DNA of 64,000 nt, from NCBI RefSeq assembly GCF_026107515.2, contig NZ_JAPCHW010000004.1, positions 62,001-126,000 on the forward strand. Direction: 5' to 3'. The position numbers and the translations under genes were made by a program. The notes under the pieces are model-generated. The model was not told where the DNA came from, did not search any database, and was given only the letters and a program-made list of their open reading frames with translations. The stretch comes from Glutamicibacter sp. MNS18. GTDB lineage: Bacteria > Actinomycetota > Actinomycetes > Actinomycetales > Micrococcaceae. Position 1 is the stretch's first letter. The number at the start of each line of letters is the position of its first letter. This document shows positions 36,906-46,675 of this stretch, piece after piece.

Positions 36906-38318
36906 CTAGTGGTTGCCCGTCATCGTGGAGACGTCCAACAGCGCATCAAGCTGCTCCTCGGAGATCTCGCCGCGTTCCACGAACCCCAGGGCAAGGGTGG
37001 CTTCGCGAACGGTGAGCTTGTCGGCCACGGCCTTCTTGGCGATCTTCGCCGCGTTCTCATAGCCGATCAGCTTATTCAGCGGGGTGACGATCGAGGGGGA
37101 GGCCTCGGCCAGGAACCGTGCGCGCTCCTCGTTGGCGGTAATCCCGTCCACCATCTTGCTGGCCATGACCCTGCTGATATTGGCTAGCAGGCGGATGGAC
37201 TCGAGCAGGTTTGCCGCGATTACCGGGATGCCCACATTCAGTTCGAAGGCCCCGTTGGTGCCGGACCAGGCGATGGTGGTGTCGTTGCCGATCACCTGTG
37301 CCGCGGCCTGGATGGCGGCTTCGGAGATCACCGGGTTGACCTTGCCTGGCATGATCGATGAGCCGGGCTGCAGGTCGGGGATGGCGATTTCACCCAGGCC
37401 GGTATTCGGTCCCGAACCCATCCAGCGCAGGTCGTTGTTGATCTTCATGAAGGAGATGGCGATGGTCCGCAAGGCCGCCGAGGCCTCGACCAGGCCGTCG
37501 CGGTTGGCCTGGGCCTCGAAGTGATTGCGGGCCTCGGTGATGGGTAGTCCTGTGTCCTCGCGCAGGAATTCGAGCACCTGCTGCGGAAACCCCGGTGGGG
37601 TGTTGATCCCGGTGCCCACCGCGGTGCCGCCCAGCGGGACTTCCGCGACGCGGGGCAGGGCGGCCTCCACCCGCTCGATGCCGTAGCGGACCTGTGCGGC
37701 GTACCCGCCGAATTCCTGGCCCAGGGTCACCGGGGTGGCATCCATCAGGTGGGTCCGGCCGGACTTCACGATGTCCTTGAACTCGGTCGCCTTGGCTTCC
37801 AGTGAAACGGCCAGCGTGTCCAATGCGGGAACCAGGTTGCCCAGCAGTGCCGCGGTGGCGGCCACGTGCACCGAGGTCGGGAAGACGTCATTGGATGACT
37901 GCGAGGCGTTGACATGGTCGTTGGGGTGGACTTCGGTATGTGAACCGGATGCGGCCAGCTGGCGGGTCGCCAGCTCGGCGATGACCTCGTTGGTGTTCAT
38001 GTTCGAGCTGGTACCCGAACCGGTCTGGAACACGTCGATGGGGAAGTGGCCGTCGAACTGCCCGGTCGCGACCTGGTCCGCGGCGGCAACAATGGCTCGG
38101 GAGCGTTCCTCATCCAGGACACCCAGTGCCAGGTTGGCGCGCGCGGCGGCCTTCTTGACCTGCGCCAGGGCCTTGATGTGCTCGGATTCCAGGCGCTTGC
38201 CGGAGATCGGGAAGTTCTCCACGGCGCGTTGGGTTTGTGCCCGGTACAGTGCGTCCTTGGGAACGCGGACCTCACCCATGGTGTCATGTTCAATGCGGAA
38301 ATCATCACTGGTAGTCAT
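36906..38318 (-). CDS. fumC: Fumarate hydratase, class II
   Basis: Reversible hydration of fumarate to L-malate in the TCA cycle; iron-independent homotetramer. 470 aa. Seen: [15 protein letters not shown] (about 98-112), [18 protein letters not shown] (about 130-147), the [12 protein letters not shown] region and the superfamily signature [11 protein letters not shown] (about 322-332). The gene has its own leaderless-type promoter (TAGCGT, 7 bases before the ATG). The carbonic anhydrase upstream reads the same way but has a promoter of its own. fum and glpX are neighbours in M. tuberculosis too (Rv1098c/Rv1099c). Confidence 0.97.
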   Translation of the reverse strand: MTTSDDFRIEHDTMGEVRVPKDALYRAQTQRAVENFPISGKRLESEHIKALAQVKKAAARANLALGVLDEERSRAIVAAADQVATGQFDGHFPIDVFQTGSGTSSNMNTNEVIAELATRQLAASGSHTEVHPNDHVNASQSSNDVFPTSVHVAATAALLGNLVPALDTLAVSLEAKATEFKDIVKSGRTHLMDATPVTLGQEFGGYAAQVRYGIERVEAALPRVAEVPLGGTAVGTGINTPPGFPQQVLEFLREDTGLPITEARNHFEAQANRDGLVEASAALRTIAISFMKINNDLRWMGSGPNTGLGEIAIPDLQPGSSIMPGKVNPVISEAAIQAAAQVIGNDTTIAWSGTNGAFELNVGIPVIAANLLESIRLLANISRVMASKMVDGITANEERARFLAEASPSIVTPLNKLIGYENAAKIAKKAVADKLTVREATLALGFVERGEISEEQLDALLDVSTMTGNH

Positions 38319-38325
38319 GAAGCCA

Positions 38326-38331
38326 ACGCTA
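38326..38331 (-). promoter_or_regulatory. -10 element TAGCGT, leaderless fumC promoter
   Basis: On the minus strand TAGCGT ends 7 bases before the fumC ATG (38318); there is no SD. Confidence 0.55.
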
Positions 38332-38422
38332 CGCGCAGTCGGGATTAGAGAACAATACTATGACCTAAAAATCACCCTGCACCGTGAGCCGGAACATAGT
38401 GCGGCTCCTATGGCAGGCAGGT

Positions 38423-39052
38423 TCAGGACACGCCGAACCCGGAGACCAACTGGGCCTTGCCCTCGGCCAGGCGGTAGGTGATTCCCACGACGGCGGTACG
38501 CCCCTCGTCCACGGCGTCGGAAATGATCCGCGAGCGTTCCAGCAGTCTTTCGGTGGTTTGCGCGACATGCTCGACCACCGTGGAATTCACGTCGAAAAGC
38601 CCGTGGCTTTCAGCGGCGAACACCGAAGGGGTGATGTGCTCAACCAGGTCGCGAATGAAGCCCTTGGGCATCCGCCCGGATTCCTTGGCCTTGATGGCGC
38701 TGGTCACGGCACCACAATTGTCGTGTCCCAGGATGATGATCAACGGGATGTTCAGGAGATCGATCGCGTACTCCAGCGAGCCGAGGCTGGCCGTATCGAT
38801 GACATGCCCGGCGGTACGGACCACGAACACGTCGCCCAGCCCGACGTCGAAGATGATCTCCGCAGCCAGTCGCGAGTCCGAACAACCGAAGATCACGGCG
38901 AACGGTTCCTGGGTTTCAACCAGCGATTGGCGGCGCGCGCCGTCCTGGTTGGGGTGCTGGGTCTGGCCGTTGATGAAACGGAAGTTTCCTTCGCGCAACC
39001 GCTGCCAGGCTTCCCGGGGAGTGGCCGGGCGTGTGGTGTTGTTCTCGAGCAT
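38423..39052 (-). CDS. Beta-class carbonic anhydrase
   Basis: Zinc enzyme interconverting CO2 and bicarbonate. 209 aa. Zinc ligands are Cys57, His110 and Cys113, with the Asp59-Arg61 dyad (GCSDSR, 56-61; GHDNCGA, 109-115). All residues needed for the active form are present. It is leaderless by sequence (TAGAAT 7 bases before the ATG). It stands between fumC and DUF4245, a position I do not recall it holding in mycobacteria, so it may be an insertion specific to this lineage. It would supply bicarbonate for carboxylations such as purine (purE/purK) and anaplerotic steps. Confidence 0.94.
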   Translation of the reverse strand: MLENNTTRPATPREAWQRLREGNFRFINGQTQHPNQDGARRQSLVETQEPFAVIFGCSDSRLAAEIIFDVGLGDVFVVRTAGHVIDTASLGSLEYAIDLLNIPLIIILGHDNCGAVTSAIKAKESGRMPKGFIRDLVEHITPSVFAAESHGLFDVNSTVVEHVAQTTERLLERSRIISDAVDEGRTAVVGITYRLAEGKAQLVSGFGVS

Positions 39053-39059
39053 GATCTGA

Positions 39060-39065
39060 ATTCTA
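39060..39065 (-). promoter_or_regulatory. -10 element TAGAAT, leaderless carbonic anhydrase promoter
   Basis: On the minus strand TAGAAT ends 7 bases before the ATG at 39052. Confidence 0.6.
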
Positions 39066-39120
39066 TGCCGCCGGCACCCGGTGGACCGGTCTTGTTGCGG
39101 GGCCGTCCGGCAACGTGACG

Positions 39121-39777
39121 TTATCTGACCTGTTGCTGTGCGACTTGGGCGATCGCGAGCAATTGTTCCTCGGAGGTATCGCTGGATAGCACCAGGGTCG
39201 AGTCCTCGCGTTCGGAGATCAGGTACACCTGGCCGTCCTTTTCACGTTGTTCCCATTCTGAACCATCTAGGACCAGGGTGTCGGTGGGAACAGCGTTATC
39301 GGTCAGTGCGGCCAGCCAGCTGGGGTTGAATTCGTCATTGGAGATCTGCCGGACCCACACGAAATCACGCTCGTGCATGACCAGCCCGAATTCCCAGTAG
39401 GAGACCTCCTGTACCCGGGAAGTCTGCCAGCGGGCGAAATTCGCGTACTCGCCTTCGCCCAGGTACGGGGCCCAGGGAACGAAATCGGCGGCAGGTGCGG
39501 CCTGCTCGGCCACTTCCTGCAAGTCGACGGACCGGTCGGCATTCCCACCGCTGTTGATCGGGTTCAACAGCAGGATCGGAATCACCGCAGCCAGGGTGAA
39601 CAACAGCGAAAGCACCATGCCCTTGAATGTCTGATTGGCGCGCTTGGCCTGGCTCTTGGTCAGCTGCGGCTTGTAGGGCAGGTCTTCGAAGGTCGCGTCG
39701 GGGTCATTCAGGTCACGACGCCCGGACGCGGTGGCGATCGATTCGGGCTCGGACTGCTGGTTCTCTCGTGGCTGCAC
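39121..39777 (-). CDS. DUF4245 membrane protein
   Basis: 218-aa actinobacterial protein of unknown function, found next to glpX and fum (Rv1100 in M. tuberculosis, from memory). A hydrophilic N-terminus (~1-45, with [16 protein letters not shown]) is followed by one transmembrane helix (about 52-72: [18 protein letters not shown]) and an extracytoplasmic domain with [20 protein letters not shown] (about 98-117), the region I associate with the DUF. GTG start at 39777; GGAG lies 9 bases ahead, and a -10-like GAGAAT lies 6 bases ahead, so the mode of initiation is uncertain. It is divergent from glpX. Confidence 0.82.
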   Translation of the reverse strand: MQPRENQQSEPESIATASGRRDLNDPDATFEDLPYKPQLTKSQAKRANQTFKGMVLSLLFTLAAVIPILLLNPINSGGNADRSVDLQEVAEQAAPAADFVPWAPYLGEGEYANFARWQTSRVQEVSYWEFGLVMHERDFVWVRQISNDEFNPSWLAALTDNAVPTDTLVLDGSEWEQREKDGQVYLISEREDSTLVLSSDTSEEQLLAIAQVAQQQVR

Positions 39778-39867
39778 CCCTACATTCTCCCCGATACACC
39801 GGAACAAATCGAACCAAGGTGCTTCGAGGCACACCTTGGGCGACGTGACGTTGATAATGGGCGGGGA

Positions 39868-39897
39868 TTCAACCGCAGCAGGTACAAGCGATATGAT
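39868..39897 (+). promoter_or_regulatory. glpX promoter
   Basis: TTCAAC at 39868-39873, 18-base spacer, TATGAT at 39892-39897. Initiation near 39904 would exclude the ATGs at 39893/39896 and favour the start at 39938. Confidence 0.5.
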
Positions 39898-39937
39898 GAA
39901 GCTGTTTGCAGAGACGCAAGAACAGACGACTGTAGCG

Positions 39938-40972
39938 ATGGGATCTTTCGTGACCGAAAACAACAACTTTGCCCACCTTTCTCCGCGACTGTCGGTTTCC
40001 GAAGCGGAACCGGATCGTAACCTGGCACTGGAGTTGGTGCGTGCGACCGAAGCGGCAGCCATCGCCTCTTCCCCGTGGGTAGGTTTCGGCGACAAGAACG
40101 CAGCAGACGGTGCCGCAGTGGATGCCATGCGCGGATTGCTGTCCACCGTGAACTTCAACGGCGTCGTGGTCATCGGCGAAGGCGAAAAAGACGAAGCCCC
40201 GATGCTGTTCAATGGCGAGAAGCTGGGTACCGGCAACGGCGCCGAGTGCGATGTGGCCGTCGACCCGATCGACGGCACCCGGTTGACGGCGCTGGGTCTG
40301 AATAACGCACTGTCGGTGCTGGCCGTGGCCGACCGCGGTTCGATGTTTGACCCTTCGGCCGTGTTCTACATGGAGAAGCTGGTCACCGGCCCGGAAGCCG
40401 CCGAGCTCGTGGACCTGCGGTTGCCGGTGAAACAGAACCTGCACCTGATGGCCAAGGCCAAGGGGAAGAAGACCAGCCAGATCACCGTCACGGTCCTGGA
40501 CCGTCCACGCCACGAGAAGCTGATTTCCGAAATCCGTGACGCCGGCGCCCGGGTAAAGCTGATCATGGACGGCGATGTTGCCGCGGCCATCGCGGCGACC
40601 CGCGAGGGTACGGGTGTGGATGCGCTGATGGGTATCGGCGGCACCCCCGAAGGTATCGTCACCGCCTGCGCCATCAAGGCGCTGGGCGGCGTGATCCAGG
40701 GACGCCTGTGGCCGACCGACGAGGCCGAGCGCGATCAGGCCCTGGCCGCCGGCCACGACCTTGACCGCGTCCTGACCACCAGCGACCTGGTCACCTCCGA
40801 CAACTGCTACTTCGCCGCCACCGGCATCACCGACGGCGACCTGCTACGCGGGGTGCGCTACAAGAACAACCGGATCCACACCCAGTCGATCGTGATGCGT
40901 TCGAAGTCCGGCACCATCCGCTTTGTGGAAGGTGAGCACCAGCAGGACAAGTGGGAAGCCTATACCCGCTAG
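39938..40972 (+). CDS. glpX: Fructose-1,6-bisphosphatase, class II
   Basis: Gluconeogenic hydrolysis of fructose-1,6-bisphosphate; metal-dependent. 344 aa from the ATG at 39938. Seen: [30 protein letters not shown], the metal site [11 protein letters not shown] (about 84-94) and DPIDGTR (about 108-114), and [20 protein letters not shown] (written [20 protein letters not shown]). The start is uncertain: ATGs at 39893, 39896 and 39938 and a GTG at 39950 are all in frame; the promoter position favours the later ones. It is the main gluconeogenic phosphatase and serves growth on organic acids such as those handled by the tartrate cluster and fumC. A strong terminator follows. Confidence 0.95.
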   Translation: MGSFVTENNNFAHLSPRLSVSEAEPDRNLALELVRATEAAAIASSPWVGFGDKNAADGAAVDAMRGLLSTVNFNGVVVIGEGEKDEAPMLFNGEKLGTGNGAECDVAVDPIDGTRLTALGLNNALSVLAVADRGSMFDPSAVFYMEKLVTGPEAAELVDLRLPVKQNLHLMAKAKGKKTSQITVTVLDRPRHEKLISEIRDAGARVKLIMDGDVAAAIAATREGTGVDALMGIGGTPEGIVTACAIKALGGVIQGRLWPTDEAERDQALAAGHDLDRVLTTSDLVTSDNCYFAATGITDGDLLRGVRYKNNRIHTQSIVMRSKSGTIRFVEGEHQQDKWEAYTR

Positions 40973-40990
40973 ACAGAGAAGCGGCATGAT

Positions 40991-41039
40991 CCGCAGGCCG
41001 TGGCCTTCCCTGGGGGAGGGCCACGGCCTGCGGTTTTTT
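40991..41039 (+). terminator. Rho-independent terminator after glpX
   Basis: 15-bp perfect stem CCGCAGGCCGTGGCC/GGCCACGGCCTGCGG (40991-41005, 41019-41033) and TTTTTT at 41034-41039. Confidence 0.92.
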
Positions 41040-41057
41040 GGATCTGCTGTCGCCAGG

Positions 41058-42296
41058 TTACCCGGTGGCCGGCAACCGGTTGGTGACCGGTCGGGTGCTG
41101 GCCACGAACAAGGTGGCAGGCCCGGTGCCCCCGGAAGTGACCTGGTAATCGACTCCGGCAGGAAGGAACACCGATTCGCCGCGCTGCACCAGCAGCTGCT
41201 GGCCATCGCCCTTGAGCGTGAAGCTTCCGGCGGTGCACAGCGCGATAGCCCCGCCATCGGCGACCAGGGAATGCGTGTCGCCACTGGAACCATCCGGTGT
41301 GTCGATCACCTGTAAGCGGAACTCCTCGAAGTCCGGGGTGAACAGGTTGTTGTCCGCACCCAACGGTTGCGCCGGCAACCGGCACGGTTGACCCGGTTCG
41401 GTTCGGGTGATGGCCAGCAGCTCCGGAACGTCGATGTGCTTGCTGGTCAACCCGCCGCGCAACACATTGTCCGAATTCGCCATGACCTCGATACCCAGCC
41501 CGCGCAGGTAGGCGTGGATGTTCCCGGAACCCAGGGCAATGGCCTCACCGGCTTCCAGGGTCACCACATTCATCAACAACGCCACCAGGACCCCGGGATC
41601 CGCAGGATAGTACCCGGCGGCCCAGCGAACCTCGGCCAGTTGCGGCTGCCGTGACAGCTCGGGATCGGCGTGGATCCGGTCGGCGAGCTGTTGGGCCAGC
41701 AGCCTGACCGGTTCACCCCCGGTGAGAACCAGGCGCAGCGCCTGACCCAGCGGATCCTGCCCGCTCTCCAGCACCGAGACCAGCTCATCGCAGGTAGCGG
41801 CGGCCTGCCCGGTCAGCTGCGGGCGCACGGCCTGCAGGTCCTCCAGGATTCGAAGGGGCTCGCGGAAGCCGCTGAGCGCCACGAAGTCACCCAGGGCGTA
41901 GAGCATCTCCGGCTTGTGGTTGGCGTCCTTGTAGTTGCGGTGGGCGGCATCATGGGCGATGCCCGCATCGTCCTCGCGTTCGAAGCCTTCCCGGGCTTCG
42001 GTGAGGGACGGGTGGACCTGGATGGATAGCGGCCGAGCGGCAGCCAGGACCTTCATCAGGAAGGGAAGCTGCCCGAACCGGTCGCTGACCGGGGATCCCA
42101 GGAACCGCTCGGGGTCCGAACTGATCAGCTCGTCCAGTGCCTGCCCGGTGGATTCGACCCGGCTGGGGTTGCCGGGATGGGCTCCCAACCAGAGTTCGGC
42201 CTGGGGACTGATGTCGGTGCCGTATCCGAGCAACCGGGAAATAGCGTCCGTGGAACCCCAGTGGTAGGCACGGATGCCGTTATGCAGGTGAAACAT
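41058..42296 (-). CDS. manA: Mannose-6-phosphate isomerase, class I
   Basis: Zinc enzyme linking fructose-6-phosphate to mannose-6-phosphate, the entry to GDP-mannose and polyprenyl-phosphomannose used by the mannosyltransferase at 60489. 412 aa. Seen: N-terminal LHNGIRAYHWGS, PEAELW-like SPQAELWLGAHP, QVHPS, the zinc glutamate in NHKPEMLYAL and GSGNIHAYLRGLGIEVMANSDNVLRGGLTSKH (in parts: GSGNIHAYLRG, ANSDNVLRGGLT). Start: the ATG at 42296 gives the standard N-terminus; AAAGG is 14 bases upstream, and ATGs at 42320/42317 are alternatives. It is the last gene of the run purK-purE-LCP-manA on the minus strand. Confidence 0.93.
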   Translation of the reverse strand: MFHLHNGIRAYHWGSTDAISRLLGYGTDISPQAELWLGAHPGNPSRVESTGQALDELISSDPERFLGSPVSDRFGQLPFLMKVLAAARPLSIQVHPSLTEAREGFEREDDAGIAHDAAHRNYKDANHKPEMLYALGDFVALSGFREPLRILEDLQAVRPQLTGQAAATCDELVSVLESGQDPLGQALRLVLTGGEPVRLLAQQLADRIHADPELSRQPQLAEVRWAAGYYPADPGVLVALLMNVVTLEAGEAIALGSGNIHAYLRGLGIEVMANSDNVLRGGLTSKHIDVPELLAITRTEPGQPCRLPAQPLGADNNLFTPDFEEFRLQVIDTPDGSSGDTHSLVADGGAIALCTAGSFTLKGDGQQLLVQRGESVFLPAGVDYQVTSGGTGPATLFVASTRPVTNRLPATG

Positions 42297-42366
42297 GTAC
42301 GTCTGCTGACCTTTCATCATGAGGGAACATGTTCGGGGTCCGGAACTGGGATAGGAGGGGAGGGAT

Positions 42367-43986
42367 TTAGGGCACCGAGCATTCGTCGTTGTTGGCGGCG
42401 ATCTGGCTGATGCGGTTGGTGGCACCGTAGCGCTCGAGCTCTACCAGGTACTTCTCGGTGATCGCGCTGCCGTCTGGCTGGAGGAATTCCTCATCGCCGG
42501 TGTTCGACAGGGCGCGGTCATCGCTGGGGGTGCTTTCCGGGGCCTGGGGTTCCTCGGCGGTCTCGGTCTGCTCTTCGGATTCGGTGGGTTCGGCCGGGGC
42601 TTCGCTCTTGGTTTCCTTGGGCTTCTCCGGCTCGTTCTGCTTGGCGATCAGGCCATTGATGCGTTCCTCGATCTGGTCGAACTGCGGGTAGGTGGAGAAA
42701 CGGTCCGCGGCGGTACCGAAGTCCGGCGCGCCCAGGGTCAGGCGCTCGAACGGGTACTTGCGGGCCTTCTCGGCCAAGGAGACGAAGGAACCGAGCTGGT
42801 TGGCCGGGATATCGGTTTCCACCAGCTGCTCGCCGGCATCCATGATGCTGGTGAAGTTGTTCAGCACGTTCTGCGGGGTGATCTGGGCGATCAGCGCCTG
42901 CTGCAGGCACTGCTGGCGCTTGATGCGGTGGTAGTCGCTGGTGAAGTCGCGGGAGCGGGCGAACCACAGTGCCTGTTTGCCATCGAAGTGCTGCAGGCCG
43001 GGGGCGAACCAGTGGGTGTTGATATTGGTCCCTTCCCACTTCTTGGCGTTGTAGGGTACCCATCCGCCGGAGATGATATCCACTCCGCCCACGGCGTTCA
43101 CGAACGACTCGAAGCCGGCCATGTCGACCATCACGTAACCCTGGACGTCCAGGCCGGTACTGCCTTCCAAGGCGTCCATGGTGGCCTGCGCGCCGACGTT
43201 CTTCACCGAAGCCGGGAAACGGTCGGCATAGTTGTCCTCGGCTTCACGGTAGATCGCGTTGAACAGGCACTCGTTGCCGCAGTTATAGCCTGCGGGGAAG
43301 ACTTCCTTCATCGGTGAACCATCGCTGAAGCGGGCGTTCTGGAAATTACGCGGAACCGAGATCATGATCGACTTGCCCGTCTTGGCATCCACCGAGAGCA
43401 GCGCGATCGAGTCGGTGCGGATCCCATCGCGGTTCGAACCGGAGTCAGCCCCGAAGATGGCAATGTTGTAACGTCCCTCAACCGGGTCGAAGGCCGGGCC
43501 CTCATCGAAGACCTTCACGATGGTCTCACGTCCGGTGTTCAGCGTCTTGGCCCCGTAGACGAAGATGCCGCTGGTTCCCAGGACAGCCAGGAGCGTGAAT
43601 ACCGTCACGATGCCGATCATTCCCGGGGCCAGCAGGCTGGGCTTGATGATCACCAGGGTATTCAGGAACATGAGCAGCCAGCCCACCGCGAACACCGAGA
43701 GCGCGATGATCAGGAACAGCTGGAAATTCGGGTGACCCGCCCAGGAGAGCAGGATCGAGTAGTTCACGAAGTAGATGGCGACCAGCGCCAGGATCGCCAG
43801 CCAGCACAGCATCGTGATGCTCACCACGAATCGGCCGAGCCTGCGGTTGCCTGCGATCAGCTGCGCGCTTCCGGGGAACACGATCGTGAGGAAGACCAGG
43901 ATCAGGGCACGCTTGGACCGTGCCGGACTGGTCAGTGTTTCCGGATGGCGCAGCGGGCTCGGTGCGCGGTGGCTGGGAGAACCCAT
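42367..43986 (-). CDS. LytR-CpsA-Psr (LCP) family protein
   Basis: Membrane-anchored phosphotransferase thought to attach teichoic-acid-like or polysaccharide polymers to peptidoglycan. 539 aa. Several hydrophobic segments fill residues 25-160 (more than the single span of many LCPs). The extracellular LCP domain follows (about 165-400) with FGADSGSNRDGIRTDSIALLS (in parts: FGADSGSNRDG, IRTDSIALLS), the arginine motif VPRNF and HFDGKQALWFARSRDFTSDYHRIKRQQ (in parts: GKQALWFARSR, DYHRIKRQQ). A Glu/Pro-rich linker (~435-495) and a short conserved end follow. It starts 29 bases after purE. Rv3267 is an LCP protein in the equivalent neighbourhood. Confidence 0.92.
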   Translation of the reverse strand: MGSPSHRAPSPLRHPETLTSPARSKRALILVFLTIVFPGSAQLIAGNRRLGRFVVSITMLCWLAILALVAIYFVNYSILLSWAGHPNFQLFLIIALSVFAVGWLLMFLNTLVIIKPSLLAPGMIGIVTVFTLLAVLGTSGIFVYGAKTLNTGRETIVKVFDEGPAFDPVEGRYNIAIFGADSGSNRDGIRTDSIALLSVDAKTGKSIMISVPRNFQNARFSDGSPMKEVFPAGYNCGNECLFNAIYREAEDNYADRFPASVKNVGAQATMDALEGSTGLDVQGYVMVDMAGFESFVNAVGGVDIISGGWVPYNAKKWEGTNINTHWFAPGLQHFDGKQALWFARSRDFTSDYHRIKRQQCLQQALIAQITPQNVLNNFTSIMDAGEQLVETDIPANQLGSFVSLAEKARKYPFERLTLGAPDFGTAADRFSTYPQFDQIEERINGLIAKQNEPEKPKETKSEAPAEPTESEEQTETAEEPQAPESTPSDDRALSNTGDEEFLQPDGSAITEKYLVELERYGATNRISQIAANNDECSVP

Positions 43987-44015
43987 AAAGTTAGAGACTT
44001 TCCTAGACGGGGACT

Positions 44016-44549
44016 TTAGGACGCGAAATTATCGCTGGCGACCTCGGCACGCAGGGAAGCACCCTTGGCGTAGGCCGACTCGCGCAACGAATCCGCGAAT
44101 TCAAGCAGCTTCCCTTGTAACGAACGGGCCTGCTCGTCGGTTCCCGCAGCGAGCATGCGCACCGCCAGCAGGCCGGCGTTACGGGCGCCGCCGATCGACA
44201 CGGTGGCCACCGGGACCCCGGCGGGCATCTGCACGATGGACAACAGGGAATCCATTCCATCGAGCTTGGCCAGGGGCACGGGAACACCGATCACCGGTAA
44301 TGGAGTGACCGAGGCGAGCATGCCGGGCAGGTGGGCGGCACCGCCGGCACCAGCGATGATCACCCGCAGACCGCGCTCGTGGGCCTTCTTGCCGTACTCG
44401 ATCATTTCAGTGGGCATGCGGTGGGCCGAAACGACATCGGCTTCGAACGGGATGCCGAATTCGGTCAAGGCCTGCGCGGCCAGACGCATAACCGGCCAGT
44501 CCGAGTCCGAGCCCATGACGAGCCCGACCACTGGTGCTGAAGAAGTCAT
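44016..44549 (-). CDS. purE: N5-carboxyaminoimidazole ribonucleotide mutase
   Basis: Moves the carboxyl group of N5-CAIR to C4, giving CAIR in purine synthesis, after PurK. 177 aa, class I length. Seen: [14 protein letters not shown] (8-21), [12 protein letters not shown] (about 35-46, with the catalytic His), [15 protein letters not shown] (about 66-80) and [19 protein letters not shown]. The ATG at 44549 has AAGGAA 7 bases ahead. It lies 58 bases downstream of purK in the same operon. Confidence 0.96.
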   Translation of the reverse strand: MTSSAPVVGLVMGSDSDWPVMRLAAQALTEFGIPFEADVVSAHRMPTEMIEYGKKAHERGLRVIIAGAGGAAHLPGMLASVTPLPVIGVPVPLAKLDGMDSLLSIVQMPAGVPVATVSIGGARNAGLLAVRMLAAGTDEQARSLQGKLLEFADSLRESAYAKGASLRAEVASDNFAS

Positions 44550-44607
44550 TGGGTATTTCCTTGAAGTTGTCCAACGGGTAGCCCGGGCGACCGGCGCTAG
44601 CCCTAGA

Positions 44608-45768
44608 TTATGCTGTTTGGCCTACGCCGTCACGGATCAACCTTGCCACCAGGTCGGCCTGTTGGCGAAGTTCATCCACAGTTTGCCCGTTGTTGGCCAC
44701 CACGTTCACGTGGCCGATCTTGCGTCCCGGACGGACCGATTTGCCGTAAGCATGGACCTTGACCTCCGGCGCGGCGGCCAATGCGGCCTGGAACGCGGAG
44801 TACAGATCCTGGTTGGCGCCGCCCAGGTAGTTCTTCATCACGGTCACGCCCAGGGGACTGGTTTCACCCAGGGGCAGGTCCAGTACGGCGCGCAGGTGCT
44901 GCTCGAACTGGCTGGTGACCGAACCGTTCATGGTCCAGTGCCCGGTATTGTGCGGGCGCATGGCCAACTCGTTGATGACGAAGCCGGTTCCGACCCCGGG
45001 CGTTTCGAATAGTTCCGCGGCCATCACCCCGGTGACCGAGAACTCGGTGGCGATTTTCACCGCGGCAGCCGCTGCGGCCTGGGCCACGGCAGGACTGATG
45101 TCCTGGGCCGGGGCAATCACCTCGTCGCAGACACCGTCGACCTGGATGGTGTGCACCACAGGCCAGGCCTTGACCTCCCCGGAAGGGGTGCGGGCAACCA
45201 ACGCGGAGAGTTCACGCGAAAAATCGATCTTGTCCTCGGCCAGCAGTGCACCGTGCTCGAACCAGTCGGCGGACTGGCGGGCCTGCTCGGCATCGTCCAG
45301 GACGCGCACACCCTTGCCGTCGTACCCGCCGCGCGGAGTCTTGAGCACGATGGGCCAACCGATGCGATCGCCGAAGTCGACCAGTTCCTGCACCGATTCG
45401 ACCTTGGCCCAGTCGGGATTGGGCAACCCGAGCCTGTCGATGGCCTCGCGCATCACGAGCTTGTCCTGGGCGTGGATCAGCGCTGCCGGGCGTGGTTGGA
45501 TGTTCACGCCCTCCTCGATCAGGGCGGTCAGGTGCGCATTGGGCACATGCTCGTGGTCGAAGGTCACCACGTCCTTGCCCTTGGCGAATTCACGCAGCGT
45601 GGCCAGGTCCTTGTAGTCTCCCACCGGGGCATCCGGTACGCATCGGGCCGCCGAGACATCGGCGGCTTCTGCCAGCACGTGCAGTTCGAATCCGAGATTC
45701 AGGGCCTCGGGGGCCATCATGCGGGCCAATTGCCCGCCACCAATTACACCAATTTTTGGAAAGCTCAC
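44608..45768 (-). CDS. purK: N5-carboxyaminoimidazole ribonucleotide synthase
   Basis: ATP-grasp enzyme making N5-CAIR from AIR, bicarbonate and ATP; it feeds PurE downstream. 386 aa. Seen: [14 protein letters not shown] (6-19), the phosphate/ATP loop [13 protein letters not shown] (about 144-156), [16 protein letters not shown] and the C-terminal [15 protein letters not shown] (about 263-277, ATP-grasp metal/substrate site). GTG start, and the gene is leaderless by sequence (TACCCT 6 bases upstream). It is divergent from gtrA across 240 bases that contain a palindrome. Confidence 0.96.
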   Translation of the reverse strand: MSFPKIGVIGGGQLARMMAPEALNLGFELHVLAEAADVSAARCVPDAPVGDYKDLATLREFAKGKDVVTFDHEHVPNAHLTALIEEGVNIQPRPAALIHAQDKLVMREAIDRLGLPNPDWAKVESVQELVDFGDRIGWPIVLKTPRGGYDGKGVRVLDDAEQARQSADWFEHGALLAEDKIDFSRELSALVARTPSGEVKAWPVVHTIQVDGVCDEVIAPAQDISPAVAQAAAAAAVKIATEFSVTGVMAAELFETPGVGTGFVINELAMRPHNTGHWTMNGSVTSQFEQHLRAVLDLPLGETSPLGVTVMKNYLGGANQDLYSAFQAALAAAPEVKVHAYGKSVRPGRKIGHVNVVANNGQTVDELRQQADLVARLIRDGVGQTA

Positions 45769-45774
45769 CTCTCT

Positions 45775-45780
45775 AGGGTA
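45775..45780 (-). promoter_or_regulatory. -10 element TACCCT, leaderless purK promoter
   Basis: On the minus strand TACCCT ends 6 bases before the GTG at 45768. Confidence 0.55.
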
Positions 45781-45869
45781 GCGAAACTATTGCCAGGTGC
45801 CGTTTCGGCCGTGTCCGGTGGTGTGGAACACACGGAGGATTAACAGGAAAAACAGATATCATGAACTGC

Positions 45870-45887
45870 TTATACCTAGGGGTATAA
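45870..45887. promoter_or_regulatory. Palindrome TTATACC-TAGG-GGTATAA in the purK-gtrA gap
   Basis: Perfect 7-bp arms. It resembles, loosely, the TACCC…GGGTA operators of CsoR-type metal repressors. It lies about 120 bases upstream of gtrA and 102 upstream of purK. Confidence 0.4.
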
Positions 45888-46008
45888 CAGGATTCATCGC
45901 CATACTTGGCAGCAGTGTAACCACGTTCTGACCCGCGGCACTGAGCAGCGCCGGTGGCACCCGATGGCCGGTGGCTGCCGCGCGGGGTCTAGGCACGTCT
46001 GGAGGATT

Positions 46009-46587
46009 ATGTTTGAACGCATCAGCACCAAGATCCAGGGACTGGTGTCCCTGGTCTGGCGGGAAGTCGCGAAATTCGGGGTGGTTGGTGGTGCGGCCTT
46101 TGTGGTCGACTCGGCGATCTACCTCTGGATGCTTTCCGGGCCGATGAGTGATTCGCCGGTCAAGGCCAAGATCGTTGCTGGTGTGGTGGCGACACTCTTC
46201 TCCTGGGTCGCCAACCGTTATTGGACCTTCCGCCACCGTCGCCAGGCCAATGTGGCCCGCGAACTGGTGATGTTCCTGGTCATGAACGCCATCGGCTTGG
46301 GGATCGCCGCGGCCTGTGTCTGGGTGACCAAGTACATCCTGCTGCTGACCGATACCACCAGCGTGTTCATCGCCGGCTCCGTGGTCGGACTGGTGCTCGG
46401 CACCATCTTCCGTTTCTTCGCCTACCGTTTCTGGGTCTTTGGCGACAGGAACATTGCACCCCAGCTGCGCCCGGAGCCCGAGCTGGTACTGGCAACCGGC
46501 TCATTGACCCAGGTTTCCGGTGACGCGGGCGACATATTCGATGCGGGCTCGCGCCGTCCGGATACCGACAGCATGCCCCGCGTATAG
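46009..46587 (+). CDS. GtrA family membrane protein
   Basis: 192-aa four-helix membrane protein of the GtrA type. Members are thought to help move lipid-linked sugars across the membrane, for example for wall polysaccharide or O-antigen modification. Seen: KFGVVGGAAFVVDSAIYLW (first helix and the usual FxxVGGxxxxxD start, about 21-39), SWVANRYWTF (about 64-73, the conserved NR-YTF element) and FFAYRFWVFG near the end (about 141-150). The C-terminal ~35 residues are polar. GGAGG lies 3 bases ahead of the ATG at 46009. Rv3277 is the equivalent in M. tuberculosis, next to purK, from memory. Confidence 0.9.
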   Translation: MFERISTKIQGLVSLVWREVAKFGVVGGAAFVVDSAIYLWMLSGPMSDSPVKAKIVAGVVATLFSWVANRYWTFRHRRQANVARELVMFLVMNAIGLGIAAACVWVTKYILLLTDTTSVFIAGSVVGLVLGTIFRFFAYRFWVFGDRNIAPQLRPEPELVLATGSLTQVSGDAGDIFDAGSRRPDTDSMPRV

Positions 46588-46622
46588 GGGCCGAGGTCCT
46601 GGCGGGCCCGAGCACGAAGTGA

Positions 46623-46664
46623 AACGTCCCTGGACGCCGGATAACCCCGGTGCCCAGGGACGTT
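46623..46664. terminator. Hairpin between convergent gtrA and TIGR03089 genes
   Basis: 11-bp stem AACGTCCCTGG/CCAGGGACGTT (46623-46633, 46654-46664) with an inner CCGG/CCGG pairing. There is no long T-run. Confidence 0.55.
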
Positions 46665-46675
46665 GTGGTTTCCCG

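Noticed and set aside
39784-39789. DUF4245 as a fourteenth leaderless gene
   Set aside because: The hexamer at the right distance is GAGAAT, which lacks the first T of TANNNT, and a GGAG is also present.
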